Shown here: positions 9,251 to 19,379 of the stretch, one piece after another
Numbering within the stretch: position 1 is the first letter of the stretch
Layout: every line of letters begins with the position of its first letter
Assembly: GCA_019695115.1 (NCBI GenBank)
Contig: JAIBAP010000006.1
Location: forward strand, 1-64,000
Origin: Caldilineales bacterium
Lineage (GTDB): Bacteria; Chloroflexota; Anaerolineae; J102
DNA: 64,000 nt
Direction: 5' to 3'
Notes under the pieces: model-generated
Seen by the model: the letters and a program-made list of their open reading frames with translations, nothing else
The model's database searches: none
Told to the model about the DNA's origin: nothing
Translations under genes and position numbers: made by a program

Positions 9251-9994
9251 ATGTCCATCGCCTTGTTGGAGGCCCTGGCCGCATCGCTCCAGAACCAGGA
9301 ACCCGTAGCCCTGGCCAGGGTCATCCGCAGCCCTCGCCCTGAGCAGATAGGGGCCAGGGCCGTCATCTGGCTCGATCGCCCGCCGCAAGGCAGCCTGGGG
9401 TTGGGGGAGTTGGAAGCGCAGGCGCTGGGCGAGGCCGTAGCGTCTCTGGCCGAAGGCCGCCACCGACTGCTTCGCTACCCCGACCAGGGCATCGAGGTTT
9501 TCGTCGAAGTCCAGCAACGCCCGCCCCGCCTCTTGATCGTCGGCGCCGGCCACATCGCTGTGCCGCTGTGCGAGCTAGGCGCGCTGTGCGATTTCAGTGT
9601 CATCGTCATCGACGACCGGCCGCAGTTTGCCAACCGCAGCCGTTTCCCGCGCGCCGACAAAGTCATCGCCGCCGACATCCGCCAGACCGTAAGCGCCCTG
9701 GCCGCCGACTCCGAAACGTATGTCGTCCTGGTCACGCGCGGGCACAGCCTGGACGTGGAATGCCTGACCACCATCCTCGACCGGCCCCTCCCTTATATTG
9801 GCATGATCGGCTCGAAGCGCCGCGTGCGCGCCGTCTTCGACTTGCTGGAACGCGAACAGGGCATTGACCGCGCCCAACTGGAACGCGTCCATGCCCCCAT
9901 CGGCCTTGCCATCCGCGCCGAGACGCCCGCCGAGATCGCCGTCAGCATCATGGCCCAGATCATCGCCGTCCGGCGGGGCGGCCGCCAAGCGTAG
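9251..9994 (+). CDS. XdhC/CoxI-family protein
   Basis: 247 aa. The N-terminal XdhC_CoxI region is followed by a Rossmann-like XdhC C-terminal domain with VGAGHIAVPLCELG, a nucleotide-binding loop, and YIGMIGSKRR. In characterised members XdhC binds and sulfurates molybdenum cofactor for xanthine dehydrogenase-type enzymes. No molybdenum hydroxylase gene is present in the window, so its client must lie elsewhere. The ATG at 9251 lies six bases after the preceding stop codon. The stop lies six bases before the next gene, which suggests an operon. Confidence 0.85.
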   Translation: MSIALLEALAASLQNQEPVALARVIRSPRPEQIGARAVIWLDRPPQGSLGLGELEAQALGEAVASLAEGRHRLLRYPDQGIEVFVEVQQRPPRLLIVGAGHIAVPLCELGALCDFSVIVIDDRPQFANRSRFPRADKVIAADIRQTVSALAADSETYVVLVTRGHSLDVECLTTILDRPLPYIGMIGSKRRVRAVFDLLEREQGIDRAQLERVHAPIGLAIRAETPAEIAVSIMAQIIAVRRGGRQA

Positions 9995-10000
9995 GAACCT

Positions 10001-10831
10001 ATGCGCCGCCGGCGTCGTCTCTGGCCCCATGCTTTCCTGGTCTTGTTCGTCCTCATGGGCGGGCTGCAAGCCTGCCAGATCGAGGCCGACGAACCGGCGC
10101 CGCTGAATGCTGTCTGGATCATCGGCGACAGCATCACCCGCGGCCTCTATGCCAGCAACGAGGCCGCCATGTTCCGCCATCATGTCTTCACCGACCTTCA
10201 AGATCGTCGCCCCGGCCAAATCCGTCTGCTCTTCTGGGAGGGTATGTGCACCCTCGGCCGGCTGGAGGCGCGCTGGGAGCGGCTGGAACCACTGCCCCCG
10301 CCCACCATCCTCTTCATCGAACTGGGCGTCAACGACATCCTGCCCAGCCCGACCTGCGAACAAGTGCCCGAAGCCGAATGGCAGGCCCGCTACGGCGCCA
10401 TGCTCGACCGCTTCCGCCAGCTCGCACCCCAGGCCCAGATCATCGTCGGCACAACGCCCTGGGTGGGGTGGGACGACGAGCGCCGCGCGCGGGCGCAGCT
10501 CTACAACGGCTGGATCCGCCAGGAAGCCGAAGTGCGGGGCCTGGCTGTGGCCGATCTCTGGGCGGCTACGGTCGATCGGCCCGATGGCCTCTCCTCACCC
10601 GACCAGCCCAACCCTTTCCCGCCCGATTTTCATGGCGATGGCTTTCACCCCAACGACCTCGGCCACCAGCGCATCGCCGACGCCTTCCTGTCCGCCTACT
10701 ACTGGCACTACGCACGTGACGGACTCACCTACTTCCCGCTCATCGCCAGTGGGGACGCCGGCCGGGTTGCGGGCCGGGTTGCGGGCCGGGTTGCGGGCCG
10801 GGTTGCGGGCCGGGTTGCGAGCGCCAACTGA
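10001..10831 (+). CDS. SGNH/GDSL hydrolase lipoprotein with GRVA-repeat tail
   Basis: 276 aa. A basic N-terminus and hydrophobic stretch end in LQAC, a lipobox, so it should be lipid-anchored outside the membrane. SGNH blocks: IIGDSITRG (nucleophile Ser), ELGVNDI (block III Asn) and DGFHPNDLGH (catalytic Asp and His). The last residues are five GRVA units encoded by a 12-bp tandem repeat. The same repeat runs into the start region of the PBP1C gene. Acting next to PBP1C, it may deacetylate or deacylate peptidoglycan or a wall polymer; this is inference. Confidence 0.75.
   Translation: MRRRRRLWPHAFLVLFVLMGGLQACQIEADEPAPLNAVWIIGDSITRGLYASNEAAMFRHHVFTDLQDRRPGQIRLLFWEGMCTLGRLEARWERLEPLPPPTILFIELGVNDILPSPTCEQVPEAEWQARYGAMLDRFRQLAPQAQIIVGTTPWVGWDDERRARAQLYNGWIRQEAEVRGLAVADLWAATVDRPDGLSSPDQPNPFPPDFHGDGFHPNDLGHQRIADAFLSAYYWHYARDGLTYFPLIASGDAGRVAGRVAGRVAGRVAGRVASAN
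10761..10820. repeat. 12-bp minisatellite, five copies
   Basis: Five tandem copies of GCCGGGTTGCGG, the last ending in A. In one frame it encodes GRVA (lipoprotein tail). In the PBP1C frame it reads RAGL and offers one TTG per unit. Twelve bases keep both frames when copy number changes. Confidence 0.95.
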
Positions 10832-13412
10832 CGCGGCCAACGACCTGCCGCCCGCTCGCCGGCGTCGCGCCCGCCGCTGGCGAGTCTTGCTCTTGCCCGT
10901 CCTCCTGCTGGCGATGGGGATAGGTCTCGCCATCGTCTTCTTCGGCCCGCTGCCCGGCCTCGACCGCATGGCGGCCCCCGCCGCGCCCGCCACCCGTATC
11001 CTCGACCGCAACGGCCTGCTCCTCTACGAGATCGCCGACCCGGCGCGGGGCAACTATCAGCCCATCCCCCTCGACGAGATGCCGCCGGCCTGCCGCCAGG
11101 CCACCATCGCCACCGAAGACAAACGCTTCTACCAGCACCCCGGCGTCGACGTTCTCGCCATCCTGCGCGCGGCCTGGGCCGACTGGCGTCACGGCGCCGT
11201 CGTCCAGGGCGGCTCCACCCTCACCCAGCAACTCGCCCGGCTGCTGTTGCTGGACGAAAGCGAGCGCTACGAACGCAGTCTGCGCCGCAAACTGCGCGAA
11301 GCCCTGCTTGCCTGGCGCCTCGAACGCCGCCTGAGCAAAGACGAAATCCTGGCCCTCTATCTCAACAGCGTCTACTACGGGCATTTTGCCACCGGCATCG
11401 AGGCCGCCGCCCGTTCCTACTTCGGTCGCCCGGCCGCCGAGCTGGACCTGGCCCAATGCGCTCTCCTGGCCGGGCTGCCGCAGGCCCCGGTGGCCTACAA
11501 CCCGATCGAGAACCCCGACGCCGCCAGGGCCAGGCAACAGCAGGTGCTCGAACTCATGGTCGAGGCCGCTTATCTCGACCCCGACGAGGCCCGTCGCACT
11601 GCCGCCGAACCGCTTCATTTTGCCGCTTCGCCCTTTCCCATCGATGCCCCGCACTTCGTCTTCTACGTGCAGGGCCAGGTCGAACGGGCGATCGGCCGCG
11701 ACGACCTGGCCCGGGGCGACCTCCGCATCACCACCACCCTCGATCTGCCCCTGACCCAGGCGGCCGAGACCGCCATCCGCCGCCGCCTGGCCGAGATGAA
11801 CCGCCCCGGCCCTGACCTGCCCCTCCAACGCCGGGCCGAGAACGCCGCCCTCGTCGCCCTCGACCCGGCCAGCGGCGCCCTGCTTGCCTTCGTCGGCAGC
11901 CCCGATTACTTCGACGCCCGCATCTCCGGCGCCCTCGACGCCGCCCTCGTCTGGCGGCAACCCGGCTCCGCCCTCAAACCCCTCACCTACGCCGTCGCCC
12001 TCGACCCCGGCCTCAGCGCCGCCGCCGGACGCGACCCCTTCACCGCCGCCACCGTCCTGGCCGACGTCCCCTCCACCTTCATCACCCGCGAAGGCGACCC
12101 CTACCGTCCGCTCAACTACGACCAGTTGTTTCATGGCCCCGTCTCGGTGCGCGCCGCCCTGGCCAACTCCTACAACATCCCCGCTGTGCGCACCCTCGAC
12201 GCCATCGGCATCGACGCCCTGCTGGCCCAGGCCCGGCGCCATGGCATCACCACCTTCGGCGCCGCCGACCGTTACGGTCTGGCCCTGACCCTGGGTGGAG
12301 GCGAAGTCACGCTGCTAGAACTGACCGCCGCCTACGCCCCCTTCGCCCATGCCGGGCAGCCGGTCCAGCCTATCGCCATTGCCCGTATCGAAGACCGGGA
12401 CGGCCGCCTGCTGTTCGACGCCGGCCTGGACGGCCGGCCGGTCTACAACCCATCCGGCTGGAACCTGCCCACCGCCGTCGCTCTCCCGCCCGTGCTCGAC
12501 CCCCGCACCGCCGCCCTGATCACCGACATCCTCAGTGACAACGACGCCCGCGCCGCCAGTTTTGGCTTTTCTAGCCCGCTGCGGCTCGACCGCCCCGCCG
12601 CCGCCAAGACCGGCACCACCACCGACTGGCGCGACAACTGGACCATCGGCTACACCCCCGACCTGCTGGCCGGGGTGTGGGTGGGCAACGCCGACAACAC
12701 CCCCATGTACGGGGCCAGCGGCATCGACGGCGCCGCCCCCATCTGGCACGATTTCATGACCCTGGCCCACAAAGCCTTGCCCGTCCGTCCCTTCACTCGC
12801 CCTGCCGGTCTGGTCGAACGCGACATCTGCTCCCCCTCCGGCCTCCTGGCCTCGCCCGACTGTCCCCAGGTGCGGCGGGAGCTCTTCATCGCCGGCTCCG
12901 AACCGACCCGCATCGACGACCAATACCAGCGCATCGCCGTCGACCTGCGCACCGGCCAACCGGCCTCATCCGACACCCCAGCCACCGCCCTGGGCGAGCG
13001 GGTTGCCTGGGCCCCACCGTCGCTGCTGCGCGATTGGGCGCAGCAAGAGGGCCTCCTCCTGGCGCCCTCCACCCCATCGTCGCACCCAGGTTCGGCTCCG
13101 TCCTCTGCCCCTTCGCTGCCTTCAGGACAGGCTCTCCAACTCCTTAGCCCTGACCCCAACACCACCTATCTGCTCGACTCCCGTCTGCCGGCCGCGGCCC
13201 AGCGCCTGCAACTGGCCATCAGCTACAGCGGCGACGAGCCACTGACAGGGGTTGCCTATCTCGTCGATGGCGTCAGCGTGACCGTGGTGACGGCCTGGCC
13301 GTGGACGGCGTGGTGGGATCTCGAACGGGGGTCACATACGGTGCAGGCGGTGGGGAGCAGCGAGTCGCAAGCAACGATCCTTTCGCCGCTTGTGTCGTTC
13401 CAGGTGGAATAG
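10815..13412 (+). CDS. pbpC: Penicillin-binding protein 1C, bifunctional transglycosylase/transpeptidase
   Basis: 865 aa from the TTG at 10815. It polymerises and cross-links peptidoglycan outside the membrane. Basic residues and one membrane anchor (about residues 25-45) precede a GT51 transglycosylase domain with ATEDKRFYQHPGVD and GGSTLTQQLAR. The transpeptidase domain has PGSALKP (SxxK), NSYN (SxN) and AAKTGTT (KTG). A BiPBP_C beta domain closes the protein, which is the PBP1C arrangement. The start is uncertain: no ATG precedes the anchor, and every copy of the 12-bp repeat supplies an in-frame TTG. The gene overlaps the lipoprotein gene by 17 bp. A Ser/Pro linker near 13070-13130 contains a sequence like the CTTCAGGACAGGCTC intergenic repeat. 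Confidence 0.85.
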   Translation: MRAPTDAANDLPPARRRRARRWRVLLLPVLLLAMGIGLAIVFFGPLPGLDRMAAPAAPATRILDRNGLLLYEIADPARGNYQPIPLDEMPPACRQATIATEDKRFYQHPGVDVLAILRAAWADWRHGAVVQGGSTLTQQLARLLLLDESERYERSLRRKLREALLAWRLERRLSKDEILALYLNSVYYGHFATGIEAAARSYFGRPAAELDLAQCALLAGLPQAPVAYNPIENPDAARARQQQVLELMVEAAYLDPDEARRTAAEPLHFAASPFPIDAPHFVFYVQGQVERAIGRDDLARGDLRITTTLDLPLTQAAETAIRRRLAEMNRPGPDLPLQRRAENAALVALDPASGALLAFVGSPDYFDARISGALDAALVWRQPGSALKPLTYAVALDPGLSAAAGRDPFTAATVLADVPSTFITREGDPYRPLNYDQLFHGPVSVRAALANSYNIPAVRTLDAIGIDALLAQARRHGITTFGAADRYGLALTLGGGEVTLLELTAAYAPFAHAGQPVQPIAIARIEDRDGRLLFDAGLDGRPVYNPSGWNLPTAVALPPVLDPRTAALITDILSDNDARAASFGFSSPLRLDRPAAAKTGTTTDWRDNWTIGYTPDLLAGVWVGNADNTPMYGASGIDGAAPIWHDFMTLAHKALPVRPFTRPAGLVERDICSPSGLLASPDCPQVRRELFIAGSEPTRIDDQYQRIAVDLRTGQPASSDTPATALGERVAWAPPSLLRDWAQQEGLLLAPSTPSSHPGSAPSSAPSLPSGQALQLLSPDPNTTYLLDSRLPAAAQRLQLAISYSGDEPLTGVAYLVDGVSVTVVTAWPWTAWWDLERGSHTVQAVGSSESQATILSPLVSFQVE

Positions 13413-13437
13413 CTGACCGACCGAATTGGAGGCAGTC

Positions 13438-14376
13438 ATGAGCCAACCAGACCTCGACCGTCAGGGAGAGCGAGAGACACCGAACCTCGACCGTCAGGGA
13501 GAGACACTGAACCTCGACCGTCAGGGAGAGACACTGAACCTCGACCGTCAGGGAGAGACACTGAACCTCGACCGTCAGGGAGAGACACCGAACCTGGACC
13601 GTCAGGGAGAGACACCGAACCTGGACCGTCAGGGAGAGACACCGAACCTGGACCGTCAGGGAGAGACACCGAACCTGGACCGTCAGGGAGAGACACCGAA
13701 CCTCGACCGTCAGGGAGAGACACCGAACCTCGACCGTCAGGGAGAGACACCGAACCTCGACCGTCAGGGAGAGACACTGAACCTCGACCGTCAGGGAAAG
13801 GAAGAAGAGGCACATGCCCCCTCCCTAACGGTCGGGGTTCGGGATGAGTTTGGTGGGGGGCCGTTGGCCTATTTCATCACCTTTCGCACCTACGGAACCT
13901 GGCTTCATGGACATGATGCCGGATCAGTTGATCGCGAACATAACATGATCGGAACGCCAATGTTGCCTACGGATCCAGAACGCGAAGCCTACGAACGATC
14001 GTTGATGGATCAGCCGCCATATGCATTGGATGCAGCCAGACGTGATGTCGTTCTCGCCGCCATTCAGGAAGTCTGTCATCACCGCAACTGGGTGCTGCTG
14101 GCTGCGCATGTTCGGACAACCCATGCCCATGTGGTCGTGCAGGCTGTCGCAAAGCCAGAAAAAGTCATGAACGACTTCAAAGCATATGCTTCACGAAGTC
14201 TCAACCAGGTCGGATTCGAGAATTCCGAACGCAAACGATGGACCCGACACGGCAGCACGCTCTATCTCTGGAAACGCGACGAGGTAGTGGCAGCCATTCA
14301 CTACGTGGTTTATGAACAGGGTGTGCCGATGGCCGTATACGAGAACACCACTTGGGAAAATCGCGACCAACAATGA
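13438..14376 (+). CDS. RAYT-type (REP-associated) HUH/Y1 transposase with embedded repeat array
   Basis: Single-strand DNA transposase of the Y1/IS200-like group, RAYT branch. THAHVVV holds the HUH metal site and FKAYASRSL the likely catalytic Tyr. YFITFRTYGTWLHG is the typical opening of the family. The ATG at 13438 follows GGAGG at the right distance. Translation from there runs through 13 copies of a 27-bp repeat (NLDRQGETP) before the transposase domain. A TTG at 13864 would give the bare domain. No terminal IS inverted repeats were seen, which fits a domesticated, non-mobile RAYT. Its codon choice is less GC-biased than that of its neighbours. Confidence 0.8.
   Translation: MSQPDLDRQGERETPNLDRQGETLNLDRQGETLNLDRQGETLNLDRQGETPNLDRQGETPNLDRQGETPNLDRQGETPNLDRQGETPNLDRQGETPNLDRQGETPNLDRQGETLNLDRQGKEEEAHAPSLTVGVRDEFGGGPLAYFITFRTYGTWLHGHDAGSVDREHNMIGTPMLPTDPEREAYERSLMDQPPYALDAARRDVVLAAIQEVCHHRNWVLLAAHVRTTHAHVVVQAVAKPEKVMNDFKAYASRSLNQVGFENSERKRWTRHGSTLYLWKRDEVVAAIHYVVYEQGVPMAVYENTTWENRDQQ
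13451..13800. repeat. 27-bp direct repeat, 13 copies, REP-like
   Basis: The core GAACCTCGACCGTCAGGGAG repeats 13 times, with CTCGACC or CTGGACC variants grouped in blocks. The copies lie inside the open frame of the transposase. An inverted copy with two mismatches follows at 13821-13840. Confidence 0.95.
13821..13840 (-). repeat. Inverted copy of the 27-bp repeat core
   Basis: CTCCCTAACGGTCGGGGTTC is the reverse complement of the array core with two changes. Array plus inverted copy resembles a BIME next to a RAYT. Confidence 0.8.
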
Positions 14377-14523
14377 CATCTTGCTGATTTCATGGCGGCT
14401 GGCCCTCAACCTCTCCGAACCTCTGGGGCGCCTCAGCAAGAGGCTGACTGACCTCCGTCCTCCTGGCCATTGTCACCACTTTGTGCAAATTGTGACGAAA
14501 ATCATACACACCCTCGCCCGGTT

Positions 14524-14533
14524 GTGTCATACT
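14524..14533 (+). promoter_or_regulatory. Extended -10 candidate for gap
   Basis: TGTGTCATACT-like sequence (CATACT at 14528-14533) matches the extended -10 seen upstream of other genes here. Just upstream (14481-14496) TTGTGCAAATTGTGA resembles Rex half-sites in direct orientation, which is weak evidence for redox control. The rest of 14377-14661 holds nothing I recognise. Confidence 0.35.
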
Positions 14534-14661
14534 AACACGAAGCTGACAGAACCCACTTCGCCAGGCTTGCCAGAAACGTGCAGGCCGACTATCCTACCAG
14601 CTGGCAATTTGCCGGACAGAATACCCTGAACACAATCCCAATTCCCATAGGAGAACAAAAA

Positions 14662-15723
<1,062 letters not shown>

Positions 15724-15728
15724 CATAA

Positions 15729-15842
15729 GGGTAGACAAGTAGACAGGTAGACAAGTAGAAACAGTCAACAGTCAACAATCAACAATCAACAATCAACGAA
15801 GAACTTGCCACCTGCGACCTGCGACCTGCCTACTTGTCTACC
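15729..15842. repeat. Short tandem repeats between gap and pgk
   Basis: GTAGACAA-type 8-bp units, then CAACAGT/CAACAAT 7-bp units, then ACCTGCG units, ending about 20 bases before the pgk start. The CAAC-type array followed by CCACCTGCGACCTGCGA repeats the order seen at 2906-3063 and 57216-57541. Confidence 0.85.
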
Positions 15843-15861
15843 ATCCCCCCGGAGCAACCCC

Positions 15862-17037
15862 ATGCCAAAGAAAAGCATCCGTGATGTCGATCTCCGCGGC
15901 AAACGCGTGCTCATGCGCGTGGATTTCAATGTGCCGCTGGCGAACGGCGTCGTCACCGACGACAAGCGCATCCGCGCCGCCCTGCCCAGCATCCAGCATG
16001 TGCTCGATCAAGGCGCGGCGCTCATCCTGATGAGCCACCTGGGCCGGCCCAAAGGCAACGGTTTCGAGGCCGAGTTCAGCCTCAAACCCGCGGCCGACGC
16101 CCTGGCGAAACTCCTCGGCCGGCCGGTGCTCATGGCCCCCGACTGCATCGGCGACGATGTCGAAGCGATGGCCGCCTCGCTCAAGCCGGGCGATGTGCTC
16201 ATGCTCGAGAACACCCGCTTCCACAAAGGCGAGGAGAAGAACGACCTTAGCCTGGCCCAGCAAATGGCCGTCCTGGGCGATGTTTACGTCAACGACGCCT
16301 TCGGCTCGGCCCACCGCGCCCATGCCAGCACCGAGGCCATCGCTCAGTGCCTGCCCGGCGTCTGCGGCTTCTTGATGGAGCAGGAACTGGACTATCTCAG
16401 CCGCGCCACCGAGAACCCCGCCCGCCCCTACGTGGCCATCCTGGGCGGGGCCAAGATCAGCGACAAGATCGCCGTGGTCGAGAACATGCTGCGCAAGGCC
16501 GACGCCGTCATCATCGGCGGCGGCATGGCCAACACCTTCCTGGCCGCCAAAGGCTTTGCCATGCAAGATAGCCTGGTCGAGCCGGGCGCGATCGATACCG
16601 CCAGGGCCATCCTCGCCCAGGCCGGCGGCCGTTTGCTGCTGCCGGTCGATGCCGTCATCGCCGACAAATTCGAGGCCGAAGCCAACAGCCAGGTCGTCGA
16701 TGTCGACCAGGTGCCCCCCGGCTGGCGGATCATGGACATCGGCCCCAAGAGCATCGAAGCTTTTGCCGATGTGCTCAAAACCGCTAAGCTGGTGGTCTGG
16801 AACGGGCCGATGGGCGTGTTCGAGATGCCGAAATTCGCCGAAGGCACCTTTGCCATCGCCCGGCTGCTGGCCACGCTCGACGCCACCACCGTCATCGGCG
16901 GCGGCGATAGCGCCAGCGCCGTCAAGAAGGCCGGGGTGGCCAACAAGATGACGCACGTCTCCACCGGCGGCGGGGCCTCGCTCGAATTCCTGGAAGGCAA
17001 GACCCTGCCAGGCGTGGCCGTGCTCCAGGACGCCTGA
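15862..17037 (+). CDS. pgk: Phosphoglycerate kinase
   Basis: 391 aa, normal bacterial length. Transfers phosphate from 1,3-bisphosphoglycerate to [11 protein letters not shown] and SHLGRPKG bind substrate in the N-lobe, [13 protein letters not shown] is the PGK signature, and [13 protein letters not shown] lies in the nucleotide lobe. The ATG at 15862 has GGAG eight bases upstream. Follows gap and precedes a small zinc-ribbon-like gene and tpiA. Confidence 0.97.
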   Translation: MPKKSIRDVDLRGKRVLMRVDFNVPLANGVVTDDKRIRAALPSIQHVLDQGAALILMSHLGRPKGNGFEAEFSLKPAADALAKLLGRPVLMAPDCIGDDVEAMAASLKPGDVLMLENTRFHKGEEKNDLSLAQQMAVLGDVYVNDAFGSAHRAHASTEAIAQCLPGVCGFLMEQELDYLSRATENPARPYVAILGGAKISDKIAVVENMLRKADAVIIGGGMANTFLAAKGFAMQDSLVEPGAIDTARAILAQAGGRLLLPVDAVIADKFEAEANSQVVDVDQVPPGWRIMDIGPKSIEAFADVLKTAKLVVWNGPMGVFEMPKFAEGTFAIARLLATLDATTVIGGGDSASAVKKAGVANKMTHVSTGGGASLEFLEGKTLPGVAVLQDA

Positions 17038-17045
17038 ATCGCCCC

Positions 17046-17336
17046 ATGAACCTCCTTCGCCGCCTCTTCTCCTCCTCCCCTGCCGCCGCCCCCGACCGCG
17101 GCTATCGGCTGCACGTTCGTTGTCGCCGCTGCGGTGAGGTGATCCCCGTCCGCATCAACCTGGACAATGACCTCTCGGTCGACTACGACTCCGGCGGCTA
17201 CAGCGTCCACAAAGTCATCGTCGGCAGCGGCCAGAATCGCTGTTTTCAGCGCATCGAGCTAGATTTGCGCTTTGATCCACAGAAAAAGCTGATTCATGAG
17301 GAAGTGGTGGGGGGAGAGGTGGTGCGTGAAACGTGA
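17046..17336 (+). CDS. Small conserved hypothetical protein with CxxC pair
   Basis: 96 aa, nine bases after pgk and co-directional with it. RCRRCGEVI gives one CxxC knuckle; a second pair is not visible, so this is at most half a zinc ribbon. The remainder is polar and beta-like, with no signal peptide. Its tight position between pgk and tpiA suggests it belongs to the glycolytic operon. I do not recognise a function. Confidence 0.6.
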   Translation: MNLLRRLFSSSPAAAPDRGYRLHVRCRRCGEVIPVRINLDNDLSVDYDSGGYSVHKVIVGSGQNRCFQRIELDLRFDPQKKLIHEEVVGGEVVRET

Positions 17337-17416
17337 TGCGTGATGCGTGAAACGTGATGCGTGAAACGTGATGCGTGAGAGTTCGTCTTCTAACCAATAC
17401 CCAATACCCAATAACC
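17325..17416. repeat. 7-bp repeats upstream of tpiA
   Basis: Units of GTGAAAC/GTGATGC are followed by CCAATAC units, ending about five bases before the tpiA ATG. The arrays overlap the last bases of the preceding coding sequence. Confidence 0.85.
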
Positions 17417-17420
17417 AACT

Positions 17421-18191
17421 ATGCGCAAACCAATCATTGCCGGCAACTGGAAGATGAACAAGACTATTGCCGAGGCGCTGGAGCTGGTGCGAGGCATCGA
17501 GGCCGGCGTCCGGGATGTCAGCGCGGTCGAGACCATCGTCTGCCCGCCCTTCCCCGCTCTGTTCCCGGTGGCCCAGGCGCTGGCCGGGACGGACGTGGGC
17601 GTGGGCGCCCAGGATGTCTACTTCGAGGAGAAAGGCGCCTTCACCGGCGAGGTGGCGGCAGGGATGCTGGCCGGACTGGTCAGCTACGGCATTATCGGCC
17701 ACTCCGAACGCCGCGCCTTCTTCGGCGAGACCGATGAGTGGGTGAACAAGAAGGCCAGGGCGCTGCTGGCTCACGGCATCACCCCCATCATCTGCGTGGG
17801 CGAGAGTCTGGAACAGAACCAACGCGGCGAGACCGATGCCTTCGTGGGCAGCCAGATGCGGGCGGCTCTGGCCGGGCTTAGCGCCGAACAGGTGGCGGGG
17901 CTGGTCATCGCCTACGAGCCGATCTGGGCGATCGGCACCGGCCTGACCGCAACCGCCGCCGACGCCAACCGCATCATCGGCGTCAGCATCCGCGGCGTCG
18001 TCGCCGATCTGTACGGCGAAGCCACGGCGCAGGCCATCCGCATCCAATACGGTGGCAGCGCCAACGCCAAGAATATCTACGACTTCATCCTCCAGCCTGA
18101 GATCGATGGCGCCCTGGTCGGCGGGGCCAGCCTGACCGCCGATTCGTTCGTCACGATGGTGAAAGAGACGGCCCGGGCAAGAGGATTCTGA
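17421..18191 (+). CDS. tpiA: Triosephosphate isomerase
   Basis: 256 aa. Interconverts dihydroxyacetone phosphate and glyceraldehyde 3-phosphate. AGNWKMN holds the Asn/Lys of the active site. IIGHSERR has the catalytic His and AYEPIWAIGTG the catalytic Glu with the start of loop 6. Length is normal. A 7-bp repeat array replaces any usual ribosome binding site. Confidence 0.97.
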   Translation: MRKPIIAGNWKMNKTIAEALELVRGIEAGVRDVSAVETIVCPPFPALFPVAQALAGTDVGVGAQDVYFEEKGAFTGEVAAGMLAGLVSYGIIGHSERRAFFGETDEWVNKKARALLAHGITPIICVGESLEQNQRGETDAFVGSQMRAALAGLSAEQVAGLVIAYEPIWAIGTGLTATAADANRIIGVSIRGVVADLYGEATAQAIRIQYGGSANAKNIYDFILQPEIDGALVGGASLTADSFVTMVKETARARGF

Positions 18192-18197
18192 ACGAGA

Positions 18198-18234
18198 GGT
18201 GCGCAGGTCGCGGCAAGCCTGCGGTCTGCGCACC
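18198..18234. terminator. Hairpin after tpiA
   Basis: GGTGCGCAG (18198-18206) pairs with CTGCGCACC (18226-18234). It lies between the tpiA stop and the next start and has no U-run, so it could be an attenuator or only an RNA structure. Confidence 0.4.
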
Positions 18235-18249
18235 GTTCTCACGACAGCC

Positions 18250-18996
18250 ATGTTCGGTTCGTGGGCGCCCCTGGTCTGGAGCCTGGCCCTGCTGGTCGCT
18301 TTGTGGCTGGCCAGTCGGCGACTGACCTACTATGTGCTGTCGTTGCTCTACATCCTGACGCGGAACCAGAACGTCGCCATCGGCATCTATGCCCTGCTCA
18401 TCCTGCCTGGCACGCTGCTGCACGAGGCCAGTCACTGGGCGATGGCCACGCTGGTGGGGGTGAGGACGGGACGATTCAGCATCCTGCCCAAGTTCACCGC
18501 CCAGCGCACGCTGCAGTTGGGCGCGGTGGATGTGCGCGGGGGCGGCCTCTGGCAACACACCCTGATCGGCCTGGCCCCCCTGCTGGCCGGCAGCTTCTTC
18601 ACCCTGTGGATCGCCATCTACCTGGTCGATGTCAGGCTGCTGGGTGCAGCCTGGCAGGCCGGGCGCTGGCAGGATGTGGGCGCGGCCCTGGCAGCGGGGC
18701 TGAATCAGGCCAACGCCGCCATCTTCATCTACCTGCTGTTCACCGTCAGCGATGCCATGTTCCTCAGCAGCAGCGACCGCGCCCCCCTGCAACGGATGGT
18801 GCTCTACCTGGCCCTTGTCTTGTTCGTCCTCTATCTGTTCGGCCTCGTCCCCGCCTTTCCGCCCCGGTGGGAGGCGCTGATGCAGGATGTGTTCCGGCTA
18901 TTCGCCTACGGTCTGGGGGTGGCGCTGGCCGTACACCTCAGCCTGTTGCTCCTCTTCGGCGCCTGCTTCCACGCCGTCCGACTCCTGCGGAGCTAA
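18250..18996 (+). CDS. M50-like integral membrane metalloprotease
   Basis: 248 aa, with about six hydrophobic segments. LLHEASHW carries an HExxH zinc motif (His58, Glu59, His62) inside a hydrophobic segment, as in site-2-protease relatives. A later LIGLAPLLAG may correspond to the membrane region near the third ligand, but no clear NPDG motif was found. The ATG at 18250 lies just after a hairpin. The substrate is unknown. It could also be an inactive M50-like membrane protein. Confidence 0.55.
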   Translation: MFGSWAPLVWSLALLVALWLASRRLTYYVLSLLYILTRNQNVAIGIYALLILPGTLLHEASHWAMATLVGVRTGRFSILPKFTAQRTLQLGAVDVRGGGLWQHTLIGLAPLLAGSFFTLWIAIYLVDVRLLGAAWQAGRWQDVGAALAAGLNQANAAIFIYLLFTVSDAMFLSSSDRAPLQRMVLYLALVLFVLYLFGLVPAFPPRWEALMQDVFRLFAYGLGVALAVHLSLLLLFGACFHAVRLLRS

Positions 18997-19006
18997 CCCA
19001 CTCAAG

Positions 19007-19040
19007 AGGTGCGACGCACTTCGCAAAGTGCGTCGCACCT
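19007..19040. terminator. Perfect 15-bp hairpin between convergent genes
   Basis: AGGTGCGACGCACTT (19007-19021) and its exact complement (19026-19040) flank a 4-base loop. It sits between the M50-like gene and trxA, which converge, and may act as a terminator in both directions although no U-run follows. Confidence 0.55.
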
Positions 19041-19052
19041 GAACGAGCCGTC

Positions 19053-19379
19053 TCAGGCCATATGCGGCTTGATCCTGCTCAGCAAGCGGTCCTTGGGTTG
19101 GTAGCCGACGATGCGCTCAACCGGTTTGCCGTCCTTGAACACGATCAGCGTGGGGATGCTGAACACGCCATAGGCCATGGCCGTACTGTTGTTCTCGTCG
19201 ACATCTAGCTTGGCTACGCTGAGCTTGCCATCGTATTCCTGCGCGATCTGGTCGAGCACGGGTGCGATCATCTTGCAGGGGCCGCACCACTCGGCCCAGA
19301 AATCGGTGATGACAGTGCCTGAGCTGTCCAGCACTTTCTGCTGAAAATCCTGGTCGGTGACGTGGAAGGGTTTTGCCAT
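19053..19379 (-). CDS. trxA: Thioredoxin
   Basis: 108 aa, standard length. Disulfide reductase of the cytoplasm, reduced by thioredoxin reductase. [10 protein letters not shown] is the active site and [12 protein letters not shown] contains the cis-Pro. The ATG is preceded on its strand by GAGGAG. Upstream is a 530-bp region without genes. Confidence 0.97.
   Translation of the reverse strand: MAKPFHVTDQDFQQKVLDSSGTVITDFWAEWCGPCKMIAPVLDQIAQEYDGKLSVAKLDVDENNSTAMAYGVFSIPTLIVFKDGKPVERIVGYQPKDRLLSRIKPHMA

Noticed and set aside
13436-13815. Minus-strand frames reading PDGRGSVS or SLTVEVR units
   Set aside because: Antisense of the 27-bp repeat array; no start signal.
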